Shown in pieces: positions 62,880 to 64,000 of a DNA stretch of 64,000 nt. The notes beneath the pieces were generated by a model that saw only the letters and a list, made by a program, of their open reading frames with translations, did no database searches and had not been told where the DNA came from. Origin of the DNA: Phaeotremella fagi (lineage: Eukaryota; Basidiomycota; Tremellomycetes; Tremellales; Phaeotremellaceae); the NCBI GenBank assembly GCA_001599715.1, contig BCHU01000013.1:806001-870000 (forward strand), given 5' to 3'. The translations under genes and the position numbers were made by a program. Every line of letters begins with the position of its first letter. Positions within the stretch are counted from its first letter, which is position 1.

Positions 62880-64000
62880 TCATTTCAAAGGTTCAATATC
62901 AACGTTAGGTCCATAAGGAACGATACGAGCTGGATTAAGTTGTTTATGAGAATAGAAGTAATGCTCTTTGATATCTGTCAAACAGGTTAGTCCAATATCT
63001 TTCAATTAATTCCAAAGACCTGGACTTACGTTCAAAGTTGGTCGTATCTTTGAAAGCTGGGTTGTTCCAGTATAGACGTTGAAGCCATTTATGAAGGTAT
63101 GGATAATCGTGACGAACTGTTTTGGGAATTAGTATATTGTGCAAGATTAGTATGATTCACTCACTTAATCCAAAGTTACATTTGAAATGGACATAATAAA
63201 CTGGATCATATCTGACGATAGTGGTATAAAGTCTGAAATCGAATCAGTAAAAAAACAAAAACCATTACGTGGAAACTCAGCGTCACTCACCTAACATCAG
63301 CTTCAGTCAATTTCCCACCAACCAAAAATTCCCTTCCGTCACTTAAGATTTTTTCAACTTTCGCCAAAGCCTCCGCAAGAGGTTTAACAGCTTTATCATA
63401 AGCTTCCTGAGTACCAGCGAAACCAGATTTATAAACTCCGTTATTGATATCGTTATAAACCCATTCGTTCAACCCATCAATCTCACTCTTCAATTCCGAA
63501 GGATAAAGATCTAATTCCTTCTTGTCACCATCAGGTAGAATCGATTGAAACCCTGTATTCAAGAATCGAATGATCTCTGACGATTCGTTGTTAACGATGG
63601 TTTGAGATTTCTTGTCCCAGATGATGGGAACTGTGAATCTGGCGTTGTATTTTGGTTCGGCTTTGTAGTAGAGTTCTGAGACGTAGGATGATTGGTAGAG
63701 ATGGTCGATTGTTGCTGCTGGGAAAGAATTGAAATCGTGCGCTGATTGAGGTGAGATTGGTTTGGAGGCGTCGGAGGGTTTCATGAAATGCCATCCACCG
63801 TCTAACATGTGAGGATGGACAATTGAGACATCTAAGAGGTGTCAGAATCTATCGATCCCAGATAATGTATGTGACAGCTTACCAATGAAGTCCTCGAGAC
63901 CTTTGAGTTTTCGTACAATTAGAGCTCGGTGGGCCCAAGGACAAGCTAAAGAGACGTAGAGATGGTATCGCCCTGCAACGGCTCAAGTAAAAAACGGGAC
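62880..64000 (-). CDS. ECM4: Glutathionyl-hydroquinone reductase / omega-like GST (ECM4-type), 5' end cut off
   Basis: The gene enters from the right edge; the first visible exon reads [16 protein letters not shown], carrying the catalytic Cys of the CPWA motif. Stop TGA 62880-62882 after ..[13 protein letters not shown]. Visible parts match Xi-class GSTs: [91 protein letters not shown] and [13 protein letters not shown]. These enzymes reduce glutathionyl-hydroquinones, aiding quinone and xenobiotic metabolism. At least the first 20-60 residues lie outside the window. Five introns are visible. Confidence 0.9.

Overview
The window is nuclear DNA of a basidiomycete yeast or mould, most likely a tremellomycete of the Cryptococcus/Kwoniella type. 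This rests on dense short introns (mostly about 40-90 bases, GT..AG, with CTRAY-like branch points), compact gene spacing, C+T-rich leaders and the look of the conserved proteins. It is an inference, not an identification. I see no rRNA, tRNA, CRISPR array or intact transposon.

Layout. 0-6 kb: a gankyrin-type proteasome chaperone (-), an MDR oxidoreductase (+), prefoldin subunit 5 (+) and a DUF4743-Nudix hydrolase (-). 6-12.2 kb: a long gene-poor stretch, then a spliced AUG-poor leader and the corepressor CYC8/SSN6 (+). 12.9-16.3 kb: a poorly resolved repeat-bearing small gene (-), a mitochondrial J-protein (+) and an orphan gene (+). 16.7-26.2 kb: an aldo/keto reductase, a secreted Gly-rich protein, the BET protein BDF1 and MAK11, all on -. 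26.4-38.2 kb: exocyst SEC6 (+), then NAD synthetase QNS1 and a full ABCC transporter on -.

38.8-52.5 kb is the most unusual part. Two conserved genes, MET6 and RAD57, sit among small genes I cannot assign to any family: a pair of related tail-anchored proteins (B1, B2; B2 has a frameshift), a third orphan (C), and a tandem array of five two-exon paralogues (A1-A5). Each A protein has an N-terminal helical W-containing module encoded by exon 1. Exon 2 encodes a coiled coil and, in four of the five, a C-terminal membrane anchor. A1 and A4 share their promoter and exon 1 through a recent duplication, while their second exons have diverged. This block is my best candidate for an undescribed system; its function is unknown.

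52.6-64 kb: the TRAMP poly(A) polymerase TRF4/5 (-), a disordered nuclear-type protein (+), a stand-alone retroelement-derived H2C2 zinc domain gene (-), a multi-pass membrane protein (-), a tandem pair of F-box-like paralogues with a C-terminal CxxCGS motif (-), and the 3' part of a glutathionyl-hydroquinone reductase (-) that runs off the window.

A near-identical promoter element, ATAAATGACGTGT, occurs upstream of MAK11/SEC6, MET6 and TRF4. It may mark a shared growth or ribosome-biogenesis regulon. Exon boundaries were worked out by eye from splice signals and protein continuity, so terminal exons of orphan genes are the least certain part of this annotation.
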